From assembly GCF_018449475.1 (NCBI RefSeq), contig NZ_JAHCQH010000018.1, forward strand, positions 1-64,000: DNA of 64,000 nt, written 5' to 3'. The position numbers were made by a program, and so were the translations under genes. Numbering within the stretch: position 1 is the stretch's first letter; each line of letters opens with the position of its first letter. The notes under the pieces were generated by a model, which saw only the letters and a program-made list of their open reading frames with translations, was not told the origin of the DNA and made no database searches. Below are positions 8,374 through 17,600 of this stretch, one piece after another. The stretch comes from Ancylobacter radicis (lineage in GTDB: Bacteria; Pseudomonadota; Alphaproteobacteria; Rhizobiales; Xanthobacteraceae).

Positions 8374-9126
8374 ATGAGCCTCACGGAAAACCCCGCGCCT
8401 TTCGACATCGCCGCCTGCGTGCTGCACCGGGACGCGATGATGCTGGTCATCGACAAGCCGGCGGGGCTGGCCGTGCACAAGGGGCCGAAGGGCGGGGAGA
8501 CGCTGGCCGATCACCTCGGCGCGCTCAGCTTCGGTCTGCCGAACCCGCCCGAGCTCGCCCACCGGCTCGACAAGGACACGTCCGGCTGCCTCGTGCTCGG
8601 GCGCCACCGCAAGGCGCTGGCCGATCTCGGCAAGGCCTTCGCCGACGGCACGGTGGGCAAGACCTATATGGCGGTGGTGCGCGGCGTGCCGGGTGAGCCG
8701 GGCGGGCGGATCGAACTGAAGCTTGCCAAACGCTCGCCGACGCGCGGCTGGTGGATGGCGGTCGACCCGAAGGGGCAGGAGGCGATCAGCGAATGGCGGA
8801 TGCTGGCGGCGGGCGAGGGCTTCGCGGTGCTGGCGCTCTCCCCGCTCACCGGGCGCACGCATCAATTGCGCGTGCATCTCGACGCCATCGGCCACCCGAT
8901 CCTCGGCGATTCCATCTATGGCGGCGCCTCGCGCTTGCCGGGCGGGCCGATCCTGCATCTGCATTCACGCCGCGTCGTGCTGCCGCAGAAGAAGGGGCGC
9001 GAGCCGATCGACGTGCGCGCGCCGCTGCCCCCGCACATGCGGGCGACGCTGGAGCGGGCGGGGATGGACCCCGCCGCGCTGGAACAGGCCGCCGATGCGG
9101 CGGCGTTCACGCCCCGCAACGGCTAG
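8374..9126 (+). CDS. RluA-family RNA pseudouridine synthase
   Basis: This 250-residue enzyme isomerises uridine to pseudouridine in structured RNA. It carries the RluA signature HRLDKDTSG (63-71) with catalytic Asp66, and the motif RTHQLRVHL (161-169). There is no N-terminal S4 domain, so it resembles RluA or TruC-type members more than RluC/RluD, and the target (rRNA or tRNA) cannot be told from sequence. The frame is open upstream, but Met 8374 starts a protein of family length with no unrelated extension. It converges on glucokinase, and its TAG stop lies inside the palindrome at 9124-9191. Confidence 0.9.
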   Translation: MSLTENPAPFDIAACVLHRDAMMLVIDKPAGLAVHKGPKGGETLADHLGALSFGLPNPPELAHRLDKDTSGCLVLGRHRKALADLGKAFADGTVGKTYMAVVRGVPGEPGGRIELKLAKRSPTRGWWMAVDPKGQEAISEWRMLAAGEGFAVLALSPLTGRTHQLRVHLDAIGHPILGDSIYGGASRLPGGPILHLHSRRVVLPQKKGREPIDVRAPLPPHMRATLERAGMDPAALEQAADAAAFTPRNG

Positions 9127-9191
9127 AGCATTTTCGAGCGAAGTGGATTCCGCTTCGCGTGAAGAAAATGCGTCGGAACAAAAAGCTCTAG
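9124..9191. repeat. Palindromic element ending both rluA-type and glk genes
   Basis: This 68-base element has outer arms tagagc and gctcta, and inner complementary pieces gcattttc and gaaaatgc plus gcgaagtgga/tccgcttcgc. I recognise it as a class of intergenic element common in Hyphomicrobiales. It fills almost the whole gap between the two convergent genes and supplies the TAG stop of each (9124-9126 on plus, 9190-9188 on minus). It can form a long hairpin and probably works as a two-way terminator. Confidence 0.8.
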
Positions 9192-10159
9192 ACGAGGTGG
9201 AGGGTCGGTTTCAGCGCGCGCGCCATCCGGGCGCCGAGCTGGCCGCAGCCGATCAGGCCGGGGGTGGGGTGGACGATGATGTTCACCGCCATGCCGGCGA
9301 GTCGCGCCTCATGCGGGGGATGCTCCTCGAAGGCCTCGCGGAACGGCGAGCCGGCGAAGAACGGGGCCAGCCCCGCCGAGACGCCGCCGGCCAGAAACAC
9401 GCCGCCGCGCGCGTTGAAGATGAGCGCGAGATCGCCGGCGATGCGGCCGAACAGGCGCAGGAACAGGTGGCAGCTGGCGACCGCGCCCTCGTCGCCATGC
9501 CCGGCGGCGGCGATCACCGCCTCGGGTGCGATCGCCTCGCCGGTGAAGATGCGGTGGATGCGGGCGAGACCGGAGCCGGAGAGCGCGTGCTCCACCACCA
9601 CCGGGCCGAGCTCGCGCACCAGATGGGCGATCAACCGGGCTTCCTCGGCATTGCTGGCGCCGAGCCGGGCGCGTCCGCCCTCGCCGGTGATGACGGTGGG
9701 CAGGCGGGTCTCCTGGATCAGGCCGGCGACGCCGAAGCCGGTGCCCGGCCCGCAGATCAGCACCGGGCCCTTGGGCTCGGCCACGCCATGGCCGACCGGG
9801 ATCAGATCGCCCGGCCCGAGCGCCATGACGCCATGCGCCAGTGCCTCGAAATCATTGACCGCGGCAAATTTCTGCCAGCCGAAATGCCGGCGGATAGCGC
9901 GCTTGGAAAAGCCCCAGTCGCGATTGGTCAGCTTGACATATTCAGCGTCCGCCGGCCCCGCCACTGCCAGCACCGCTCCGCCAATGGCGGCGGCCACCGC
10001 GGGATCGCGGCTCGCCAGATCCGCCTCGATCATCGGCTCGAAGCCCGAGAACGAATCATTGCGGTGAATCTGGATGTCGGTCGGGATGCCGTCGGTGCCG
10101 ACAAGGGCCAGCCGGGACGAGGTTCCGCCGATATCGGCGACGAGTATCAGATGGGCCAT
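9188..10159 (-). CDS. glk: Glucokinase (ROK-unrelated, Glk family)
   Basis: Glk phosphorylates glucose with ATP to give glucose 6-phosphate in the cytoplasm. The 323-residue length is normal. It has the phosphate-binding ADIGGTSSR at 8-16, the catalytic Asn102-Asp103 in VNDFEALAHG, GPGTGFGV at 137-144, and Glu160 and Glu190, which match the glucose ligands of the E. coli enzyme. The residue matching E. coli His160 in EGGH is Arg163 here (EGGR), an unusual change close to the sugar site. The gene is divergent from rsmB and ends in the shared palindrome. I expect it is still a hexokinase-type enzyme, but sugar specificity is less certain. Confidence 0.88.
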   Translation of the reverse strand: MAHLILVADIGGTSSRLALVGTDGIPTDIQIHRNDSFSGFEPMIEADLASRDPAVAAAIGGAVLAVAGPADAEYVKLTNRDWGFSKRAIRRHFGWQKFAAVNDFEALAHGVMALGPGDLIPVGHGVAEPKGPVLICGPGTGFGVAGLIQETRLPTVITGEGGRARLGASNAEEARLIAHLVRELGPVVVEHALSGSGLARIHRIFTGEAIAPEAVIAAAGHGDEGAVASCHLFLRLFGRIAGDLALIFNARGGVFLAGGVSAGLAPFFAGSPFREAFEEHPPHEARLAGMAVNIIVHPTPGLIGCGQLGARMARALKPTLHLV

Positions 10160-10365
10160 GAATCCAACGCTAATCCAACGCTGCGGGGAGGCGGTCGATG
10201 AGGCCCGATAGGACCCAATCTCGCGCGCTTCGACAAGGGCCGCGATGCGAGAAGAACGGCCCGTCCGTTACAAGTCGCGCGAAAGCGGTTTGGTTCGCCC
10301 GCCTGTGACCCCACAGGAGGCCGGCGCGGTTGCGTTCGCGCCCGCTCCGGCCTAGTGGCTTGACC

Positions 10366-11736
10366 ATGAAAGATGCACCCCGCACCCCCCGCCGCCCCGC
10401 CCGTCCCGGAAACGCAGGCTCGCCGCCGGTGAGCAACGCTCCCGGCCTTGCCGTGCGCCGCGCGGCGGCCGATGCGGTCGATGCCGTGCTGGAAAAGGGG
10501 CGCCCGCTGGAAGAGGCGCTGGAGCGCCTGACCCGCGACCTCGACGAGCGCGACCGCGCGCTGGCCCGCATGATCGCCGCCACCACGCTGCGCCGGCTCG
10601 GCACGCTCGGCGCCATGGTGCGCGACATGCTGGAGCGCGGCCTGCCAGACAAGGCGGGGCGGGTGGAGACGATCCTGCTGATCAGCGCGGCGCAGCTTCT
10701 GTTCATGGATGTGCCCGACCATGCGGCGGTGTCGACCGGCGTCGACCTGGCCGGCGAGAGCGCCGCCACCGCCGGCTTCAAGGGGCTGGTGAACGCTGTG
10801 CTGCGGCGCATCGCCCGCGAGGGCAAGGCGGCGCTGCCGGATGTGCCGGACCACCCGCTCTGGCTGATGGAGGGCTGGACCTCGGCCTATGGCGCGCCGG
10901 GTGCGCTGGCGATCTCGCGCGCCCTGGCGCAGGAGGCGGGCCTCGATCTGACCGTGCGCACGGATGCCGCCGGCTGGGCGGAAAAGCTGGGCGGCACGCT
11001 GCTGCCGACCGGCACGATCCGCCTTGTCGACGCAGGCAATATCATCGCGCTGCCGGGCTTCGCGGAAGGAGCCTGGTGGGTGCAGGACGCCGCCGCCTCC
11101 CTGCCGGCCCGCCTGCTGAACGCTGAGCCGGGCCAGCGCGTGGCCGATCTGTGCGCCGCGCCGGGCGGCAAGACTGCGCAGCTCGCCGCCACCGGCGCGC
11201 ACGTGGTGGCGGTCGACCGCGCCGCCCCGCGGCTGAAGCGGCTCACCGAGAATCTCGACCGGCTGGGGCTCACCGCCGACGTGGTCGAGGCCGATGCGGC
11301 GAGTTGGCAAGGAGATACCTCCGGCGGGGAGTTCGATGGGGTGCTGATCGACGCGCCCTGCTCGGCCACCGGCACCATTCGCCGCCATCCCGATGTCGCC
11401 TGGTCGAAGGCGCCGGGCGACATTGCCAGCCTCGGCGCGTTACAGGCCCGCATCCTCGCCAATGCGGCGGGGCTGGTGAAGCCGGGCGGGCTGCTGGTCT
11501 ATTCCACCTGCTCGCTGGAGCCCGAGGAGGGCGAGCGGCAGATCGAGGTGCTGCTCGCCGCGCGGAATGATTTCGAGCGCGTGCCGGTCGAGCCGGGCGA
11601 GGCGGGTATCGCGGCCGAGTGGATCAATGCGGCGGGCGAGGTGCGCACGCTGCCGACCCATCTGCCGCACGAGGATCCGCGCCAGGCGGGGCTCGACGGG
11701 TTCTTCGCCGCCCGGCTGCGCCGCCGCCCCGCCTGA
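10366..11736 (+). CDS. rsmB: 16S rRNA (cytosine-C5) methyltransferase, RsmB/NOL1 family
   Basis: The 456-residue protein has an N-terminal NusB-like helical domain (about 30-155) and a C-terminal SAM methyltransferase domain (VADLCAAPGGKTAQLA). Two key cysteines of m5C enzymes are present: Cys332 in DAPCSATG and Cys382 in YSTCSLEPEE. RsmB methylates C967 of 16S rRNA. The NusB-like domain supports RsmB over RsmF. A TTG at 10330 is in frame, but I chose ATG 10366; neither has a strong Shine-Dalgarno. The heparinase-like gene follows 174 bases downstream on the same strand. Confidence 0.92.
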   Translation: MKDAPRTPRRPARPGNAGSPPVSNAPGLAVRRAAADAVDAVLEKGRPLEEALERLTRDLDERDRALARMIAATTLRRLGTLGAMVRDMLERGLPDKAGRVETILLISAAQLLFMDVPDHAAVSTGVDLAGESAATAGFKGLVNAVLRRIAREGKAALPDVPDHPLWLMEGWTSAYGAPGALAISRALAQEAGLDLTVRTDAAGWAEKLGGTLLPTGTIRLVDAGNIIALPGFAEGAWWVQDAAASLPARLLNAEPGQRVADLCAAPGGKTAQLAATGAHVVAVDRAAPRLKRLTENLDRLGLTADVVEADAASWQGDTSGGEFDGVLIDAPCSATGTIRRHPDVAWSKAPGDIASLGALQARILANAAGLVKPGGLLVYSTCSLEPEEGERQIEVLLAARNDFERVPVEPGEAGIAAEWINAAGEVRTLPTHLPHEDPRQAGLDGFFAARLRRRPA

Positions 11737-11910
11737 GGCTTCGGCTGCCTGAGGGCATCGGTTGGACCTGCCCGGTGGGTCAGGTAGTCTGTCGCACGGA
11801 GGGCCCATGGCCCATCTGCACCGGAAACCGGGCATCATAACCGGCATCCGAACCGCATCGCCGAGGGGGGACAGGCTGCTCTTGAACCATTTGCAGGGAA
11901 CAATGCGCTG

Positions 11911-13629
11911 ATGGCCCGCGACCACTACGCGGACCGCGCGCGGCTGGGACAGTTCGTCGCCGAATCAGCGTGGCGGCGGATGCGGGCCTGGGCGTTGACC
12001 CAACGCTGGTATCCCTGGCGCTCGCGTTCCGTGCCGGTGCCCTCGCGGCTGTTGCTCGCACCCCATGATCTGCGCACCGGCGACCCGACCCGCGCCGCCG
12101 AATTCTATTCCGGCCGCTTCGCCTTCGCCGGCAAGGCGGTGCTGACCGACGGGCTCTCGCCCTTCGAGATCGAGCCGCCCTCGCGCGAATGGGCGGAGGA
12201 GCTGATGGGTTTCGGCTGGCTGCGCCACATGCAGGCCGCCGCCACGCCGATCGCCCGCGCCAATGCCCGCGCGCTGGTCGGCGACTGGATTTCGCTCGGC
12301 TGCCACCGCCTGCCGGCCGCCGCCGCGCCGGAAGTCGCCGCGCGGCGGGTGATCAGCTGGCTGACGCAGGCGCCGCTGATCCTGCAGGACGCCGACGCCG
12401 CCTTTCACCGCCGCTTCATCCGCAGCCTCACCGCGCAGGTGCGCTATGTGAAGGGCGCGAGCGCGCAGGCCCGTGACGGGCGCCCCCGGCTTGCCTGCGT
12501 CATCGCGTTGGCCTTTGCCGGCCTGTGCATGGCCGACCAGCCCAAGCTGATGCGCAGCGCGCAGCGCCGCCTGACCGAGGAACTGGAGCGGCTGGTGCTC
12601 GCCGATGGCGGGCCGGCGACGCGCAATCCCGGCCTGCTGATCGAATGGCTGCTCGACCTTCTGCCGCTGCGCCAATGCTACGGTGCCCGCCATCTGCCGC
12701 CGCCGCCGGCGCTGCTCAACGCTATCGACCGGATGATGCCGATGCTGCGCTTCTTCCGCCATGGCGACGGCGCCTTCGCCTTGTTCAACGGCATGGGGCC
12801 GACCCCGGCGGACTGGCTCGCTACCGTGCTCGCCTATGATGATGCGCGCGGGCGCCCGCTCTCCAACGCGCCCTATTCCGGCTATCAGCGCATGGAGGCG
12901 GCGGGCACCATCGTTATTGCCGACACCGGCGCCCCGCCGCCGCTGCCGCTCAGCCACGAGGCCCATGCCGGCTGTCTCGCCTTCGAGATGTCGGCCGGGC
13001 GCAACCGCATCGTCATCAATTGCGGCATGCCGGCCACCGGGCGGGACGAGTGGCGCACCATTGCCCGCCAGACCGCTGCCCATTCCGCCGCCGTGCTGGA
13101 GGAGACCTCCTCCTGCCGATTCGTCACGGCTGGCCCGCTGCGGCGCATCTGCGGCACGCCGGTAATCGACGGGCCGGCCGAGCTGCATGTCGACCGGATG
13201 GAGCGCAGCGGCGCGGAGGTGCTGCGGGCCAGCCATGACGGCTATGTGCGGCGCTTCGGCATCGTTCACCAGCGGTCCTGGCGGCTCTCGCCGGACGGCA
13301 TGCGGCTCGATGGCGAGGACCTGTTCCGCCCCGCCGAGGGCGAGGAGTTGCCGGCCGGGGCACGCGACGCCTATGCGCTGCGCTTCCATCTGCACCCGCT
13401 GGTGCAGCCCTCGCGGGCGGCGGACGGGCATACGGTGATCCTCAAGCTGCCCGGCGGCGACGACTGGGCCTTCACCGCGCCGGACTGCGCGGTGGCGATC
13501 GAGGAGAGCATCGTCTTCGCCGCCGGCGGCGGGCCGCGCCGCACCGAGCAACTGGTGATCGCCGGGCGGGCCCATGAGGCGCCGCGCATCGCCTGGACCT
13601 TCGTGCGGGTGAAGGCGTTGATGGGGTGA
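11911..13629 (+). CDS. Heparinase II/III family protein
   Basis: The 572-residue protein matches the heparinase II/III-like family found next to rsmB in many alphaproteobacteria. It has an alpha/alpha-toroid-like N-terminal half (RHMQAAATPIARANARALV..., EWLLDLLPLRQCYG) and a beta-rich C-terminal half with AHSAAVLEETSSCRF and many aromatic and His residues. Characterised relatives are polysaccharide lyases, but this subgroup has no signal peptide, so the substrate and even the location are unclear. In related genomes I recall purH following this gene; here the next gene is an outer-membrane protein on the other strand. Confidence 0.8.
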   Translation: MARDHYADRARLGQFVAESAWRRMRAWALTQRWYPWRSRSVPVPSRLLLAPHDLRTGDPTRAAEFYSGRFAFAGKAVLTDGLSPFEIEPPSREWAEELMGFGWLRHMQAAATPIARANARALVGDWISLGCHRLPAAAAPEVAARRVISWLTQAPLILQDADAAFHRRFIRSLTAQVRYVKGASAQARDGRPRLACVIALAFAGLCMADQPKLMRSAQRRLTEELERLVLADGGPATRNPGLLIEWLLDLLPLRQCYGARHLPPPPALLNAIDRMMPMLRFFRHGDGAFALFNGMGPTPADWLATVLAYDDARGRPLSNAPYSGYQRMEAAGTIVIADTGAPPPLPLSHEAHAGCLAFEMSAGRNRIVINCGMPATGRDEWRTIARQTAAHSAAVLEETSSCRFVTAGPLRRICGTPVIDGPAELHVDRMERSGAEVLRASHDGYVRRFGIVHQRSWRLSPDGMRLDGEDLFRPAEGEELPAGARDAYALRFHLHPLVQPSRAADGHTVILKLPGGDDWAFTAPDCAVAIEESIVFAAGGGPRRTEQLVIAGRAHEAPRIAWTFVRVKALMG

Positions 13630-13694
13630 GCCGCTGGCTCCGCCGATGCGGCACGTCCCGCGACGTACCGCCAACAACGACATGGCCATCAACG

Positions 13695-13722
13695 AAAAAG
13701 GCCGGCTTGCGCCGGCCTTTCG
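13695..13722. terminator. Bidirectional rho-independent terminator
   Basis: The arms aaaggccggc and gccggccttt (13697-13706 and 13711-13720) enclose the loop ttgc. A run of A on the left and T on the right gives U-tails in both directions. It sits between the convergent heparinase-family and ompW-like genes. Confidence 0.9.
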
Positions 13723-13741
13723 CCTGTCATGAGCGCAACGC

Positions 13742-14452
13742 TCAGAACTTGTAGGTCACGCCCACGCCGAGGATCCACGGGTTGAGATCGGCGGTGCCGG
13801 TGAGGGCCGTGCCGGCCACGGTGACGTCGAAATCGGGCTGCAGGAACAGCTTCTTGAGGTCGACGTTGATGCCCCAATGCTCGTCCAGCATGTAGTCGAA
13901 GCCGACCTGCAGGGCCCAACCCCAGGTGTCCTTCACATCGAGCGAATCGGCGGCGTCGGCCTGCTGATCGAAGAAGAAGGTGTAGTTGATGCCGGCGCCG
14001 ACATAGGGCTTGAACGCGCCGAAATCGGTGAAGTGGTACTGCAGGGTCAGGGTCGGCGGCAGCAGCCACACTTCGCCGATCTTGCCGAGGCCGGAAAGCG
14101 AGCCGGCGCCGTCAATGTCGTGCGGCGTCACGCCGAGGATGAGCTCGGCGGCCCAGTTCTTGGTGAAGAAGTAGGTGATGTCGAGTTCCGGCACCACCGA
14201 GTCGGAATAGCTGAGATCCGAGCCCGGCACGCCGTTCACCGAACCGCCATCCTCGGGCATCACGGCGAGCACGCGCACGCGGATCATCCACGGATTGAAT
14301 TCCTCCACCGGGGCCGGAGCCTTGAAGACCGGCGCCGGCGTCGCGCCGAGATCGGCCGCATGAGCCGAACCGAGCACCGCGACGGAGGCGGTGGTGGCGA
14401 ACAGCGCGGCAAGCGCGGCGAGCGTGTTGATGGTGTTACGGCGCTTGAACAT
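13742..14452 (-). CDS. OmpW-family outer-membrane protein
   Basis: The 236-residue product has a signal peptide with likely cleavage at SAHA-AD (near residue 32), and mature sequence typical of OmpW-type eight-stranded beta-barrels: VRVLAVMPEDG near the start, LELDITYFFTKNWAAEL-like strands, KPYVGAGINYTFF, and a C-terminal Phe (VGVTYKF) for outer-membrane insertion. OmpW proteins form a narrow channel for small hydrophobic molecules. I start at Met 14452 because aagggga precedes it and the signal peptide begins there; the open frame continues to 14539 with unlikely sequence. An FNR/FixK box lies 78 bases upstream, suggesting control by oxygen. Confidence 0.9.
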   Translation of the reverse strand: MFKRRNTINTLAALAALFATTASVAVLGSAHAADLGATPAPVFKAPAPVEEFNPWMIRVRVLAVMPEDGGSVNGVPGSDLSYSDSVVPELDITYFFTKNWAAELILGVTPHDIDGAGSLSGLGKIGEVWLLPPTLTLQYHFTDFGAFKPYVGAGINYTFFFDQQADAADSLDVKDTWGWALQVGFDYMLDEHWGINVDLKKLFLQPDFDVTVAGTALTGTADLNPWILGVGVTYKF

Positions 14453-14530
14453 GCGCGATCCCCTTGAATTCCCAGCCCGGCCCCGTGTCCGGTCGATGAC
14501 TATTCCTGGAACGGGCGCGCTCACGGGCAT

Positions 14531-14544
14531 TTGATACATGTCAA
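14531..14544. promoter_or_regulatory. FNR/FixK-type binding site upstream of ompW
   Basis: TTGATACATGTCAA is a full match to the FNR/FixK consensus TTGAY-N4-RTCAA. It is centred about 85 bases upstream of the ompW-like start. A weak -10-like gaatag on the minus strand near 14506-14501 would put the start of transcription about 42 bases from the box centre, the usual place for a class II activator site. The divergent gdh start is 140 bases away on the other side. Confidence 0.75.
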
Positions 14545-14683
14545 GAATGTTGCGAGCCGTATCGGAGTGTGGCCGCAGCGCAACATTTGCGGGGCGGTGC
14601 CGTCACCGTCGCGACAGGTATAGGATGCGAGAAAGGCGGCGGCCGCTCCATGCGCGGCACGCGGCGGCAATGGGAGGAATGAC

Positions 14684-17600
14684 ATGGGCGTGGAAGGTTT
14701 TCTGTCGACCGAGGACGAGCGCGCGGCCCGCCAGCTGGTCGAACAGGCCGACCTCATCCTGCAGGCGCGCGACGGCGACATTCCGCCGCTGTTCGCCAGC
14801 CGGCTGTTCGGGCGGTCGGTGGCGGAGGATGTGCGCCTCTACACCGCCCATGAGCTGGCGGCGCTGGCCCAGCACGCCCATGCCCACCTCGCCCGGCGCA
14901 GCCCCGGCACGGCCGATATTCGCGTCGATCTGCCCGCGGGCGCGGGCGAACGGCTCGCCAAGGTGACCGTGGTCGAGATCGTCAATGACGACATGCCGTT
15001 CCTGCTCGATTCGGTGATGGCGGCGCTGAATGCGCGCGGCCTCACCGCCTCGCTGGTGGTCCACCCCCTGCTCGCCGTCGAGCGTAACGCCGCTGGCGTG
15101 CTGGAAGGCGTGACCGGCACCGACGCGCCGGCCGGGCCGCGTGTGCGGCGCGAGAGCCTGATCCATATCCATGTGCCGCGCATCGAGAATGAGGGCGAGC
15201 GCGCCGCCCTGGCCGAGGATCTGGCACAGGTGCTGGCGCGCGTGCGCGCCGCCGTGCGCGACTGGAAGGCGATGACCGAGCAGGTCCGCGCGGCGCTGGC
15301 CGATCTCGCCAATGCGCCCGACACCGTCCCGCGCGAGGAAGTGGAGGAGGCGAGCGCCTTTCTCGACTGGCTGCTGGCCGGCAATTTCACCTTCCTCGGC
15401 TGCCGCCATTACGATGCGCGGCCGGGCGCCACCGGCTCCGGGGTGACGCTGGCGAGCTTTGATCGCCGCATGACCGACGCGCTCGGCGTGCTGGCCGACG
15501 AGGAATTCCGGCTGTTTCGCCGGGCCAGCGATCCGCGCGCGGTGAGCGCGGACCTCTCCGACGTCCTGTCGGAGCCGACGCCGCTCATCATCACCAAGTC
15601 GCGGACCCTTTCCGTCGTGCACCGTCGGGCCTGGATCGACGTGGTGGTGATCAAACGCTACGACGCGGAAGGCCGCGTGGTCGGCGGGCTGGCCCTTGCC
15701 GGCCTGTTCACCAACACCGTCTATACCGGTTCGGTCCGCGCCATTCCGCTGCTGCGGCGCAAGGCGGCGGCGGTGCTGCTGCGCGCCGGCTTCGTGCCCG
15801 ACAGCCATTCCGGCCGGGCGCTGGTGAAGGTGCTTGAATCCTTCCCGCGCGACGACCTGTTCCAGATGGAGCCGGAGGCGCTCTATCATTTCTCGATCAC
15901 CGTGCTGCAACTGGACGAGCATCCGCGCGTGCGCGTCCTGGCCTGGCGCGACCGCTTCAGCCGCTTCGTCTCGGTGCTGGTCTTCGTGCCGCGCGACCGC
16001 TACGGCTCGGAGGTACGCGAGCGGATCAGCGATCTGCTGGAGACCTCGTTCGGCGGACAGGTGGCGGCCTTCCGGCCGCTGTTCCTGGAAGGGCCGCTCA
16101 CCCGCGTCCATTTCATCATCGAGCTGACCGGCGGCGCCACGCGCGAGCCCGGCCGGGCCGAGCTGGAAGAGGGCGTGGAAGAGGTCATCCGCACCTGGGA
16201 GGACGCCTTTGCCGCGGCGCTCGGCCTCGTCTTCTCGCCCGCCCAGGCGGCTCTGCTGGCGCGGCGCTATGGCGATGCGTTCCCCGCCGGCTACCAGAGC
16301 GGCTACGAGCCCGAGGAGGCGCTGGGCGACCTCCGGCTGATCGAGCGGCTGGGCGAGGCCAATCCGGTCGCCGTCGAATTTCACCGCCCGGCGGCGACGC
16401 AGGGACGCGAGCGGATCGCGCTCAAGGTGTTCAGCCATGGCGTGCCGCGCCTGCTCTCCGAGCGGGTGCCGCTGCTGGAGGCGATGGGCTTCATCGTCGT
16501 CGACGAGCGCACCTTCACCATCGCGCCGGAAGGCCGCGAGCCGGTCTATCTGCACGACATGGTGCTGGGCCGGCGTGGCGGCGGCGGGATCGAGCTGGAA
16601 TCGCTGGAGAGCCGGCTGCACGCCACGCTGATGGCGGTGCTGCGCGGTCAGGCGGAGAGCGACGGCTTCAACGCGCTGGCGCTCAACGCCCGGCTCGGCT
16701 GGCGCGACATCGCGCTGCTGCGCACGCTGGCGCGCTATCTCCGCCAGATCGGCCTGCCGTTCAGCCAGGATTATCTCTGGGCGACGCTGAACGCCCATCC
16801 CGCCCTGGTCGACCGGCTGGTGGCGCTGTTCCATGCCCGCTTCGAGCCGGTGGCGCCGGACGACCGCGCCGCGCGCGAGGCGGCGATCCGCGAGGAGATC
16901 GAGGCGGCGCTGGCCGATGTGCAGAGCCTCGACGAAGACCGCATCCTACGGCATTTCACCAATCTGATCGAGGCGGCGGTGCGCACCAATTTCTTCCAGA
17001 CAGCCGAGGATGGCGGGCCGCGCCCGACCATCGCCATCAAGTTCCGCAGCCGTGAGGTGGACGGCCTGCCGCTGCCGCGCCCGCTGTTCGAGATCTTCGT
17101 GCACTCCCCGCGCGTGGAAGGCATTCATCTGCGCTTCGGCCGGGTGGCGCGTGGTGGCCTGCGCTGGTCCGACCGGCCGCAGGATTTCCGCACCGAGGTG
17201 CTCGGCCTCGTCAAGGCGCAGCAGGTGAAGAACGCGGTCATCGTGCCGGTCGGCGCCAAGGGCGGCTTCGTGCCCAAGCAATTGCCGAGCGGCCCGCGCG
17301 ACGCCATTCAGGCGGAAGGCACGGAAGCCTACAAGCTGTTCGTCACCAGCCTGCTGGAGGTGACGGACAATATCGAGGGGACGGAGATCGTCCATCCGGC
17401 GCTCACCGCGCGCCATGACGAGGACGACCCCTATCTCGTGGTCGCCGCCGACAAGGGCACCGCGACCTTCTCCGACACCGCCAACGCGATCTCGCAGGCG
17501 CGCGGCTTCTGGCTGGGCGACGCCTTCGCCTCGGGCGGCTCGGTCGGCTATGACCACAAGGCGATGGGCATCACCGCGCGCGGCGCGTGGGAGGCGGTGC

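Noticed and set aside
10330-10365. TTG start adding 12 residues to RsmB
   Set aside because: No Shine-Dalgarno and no family support; ATG 10366 is simpler.
14603-16834. 743-residue open frame antisense to gdh, and an 813-residue one at 16946-19387
   Set aside because: Both mirror the codon bias of the high-GC gdh gene. Their sequences are His/Arg/Gly-rich without domains.
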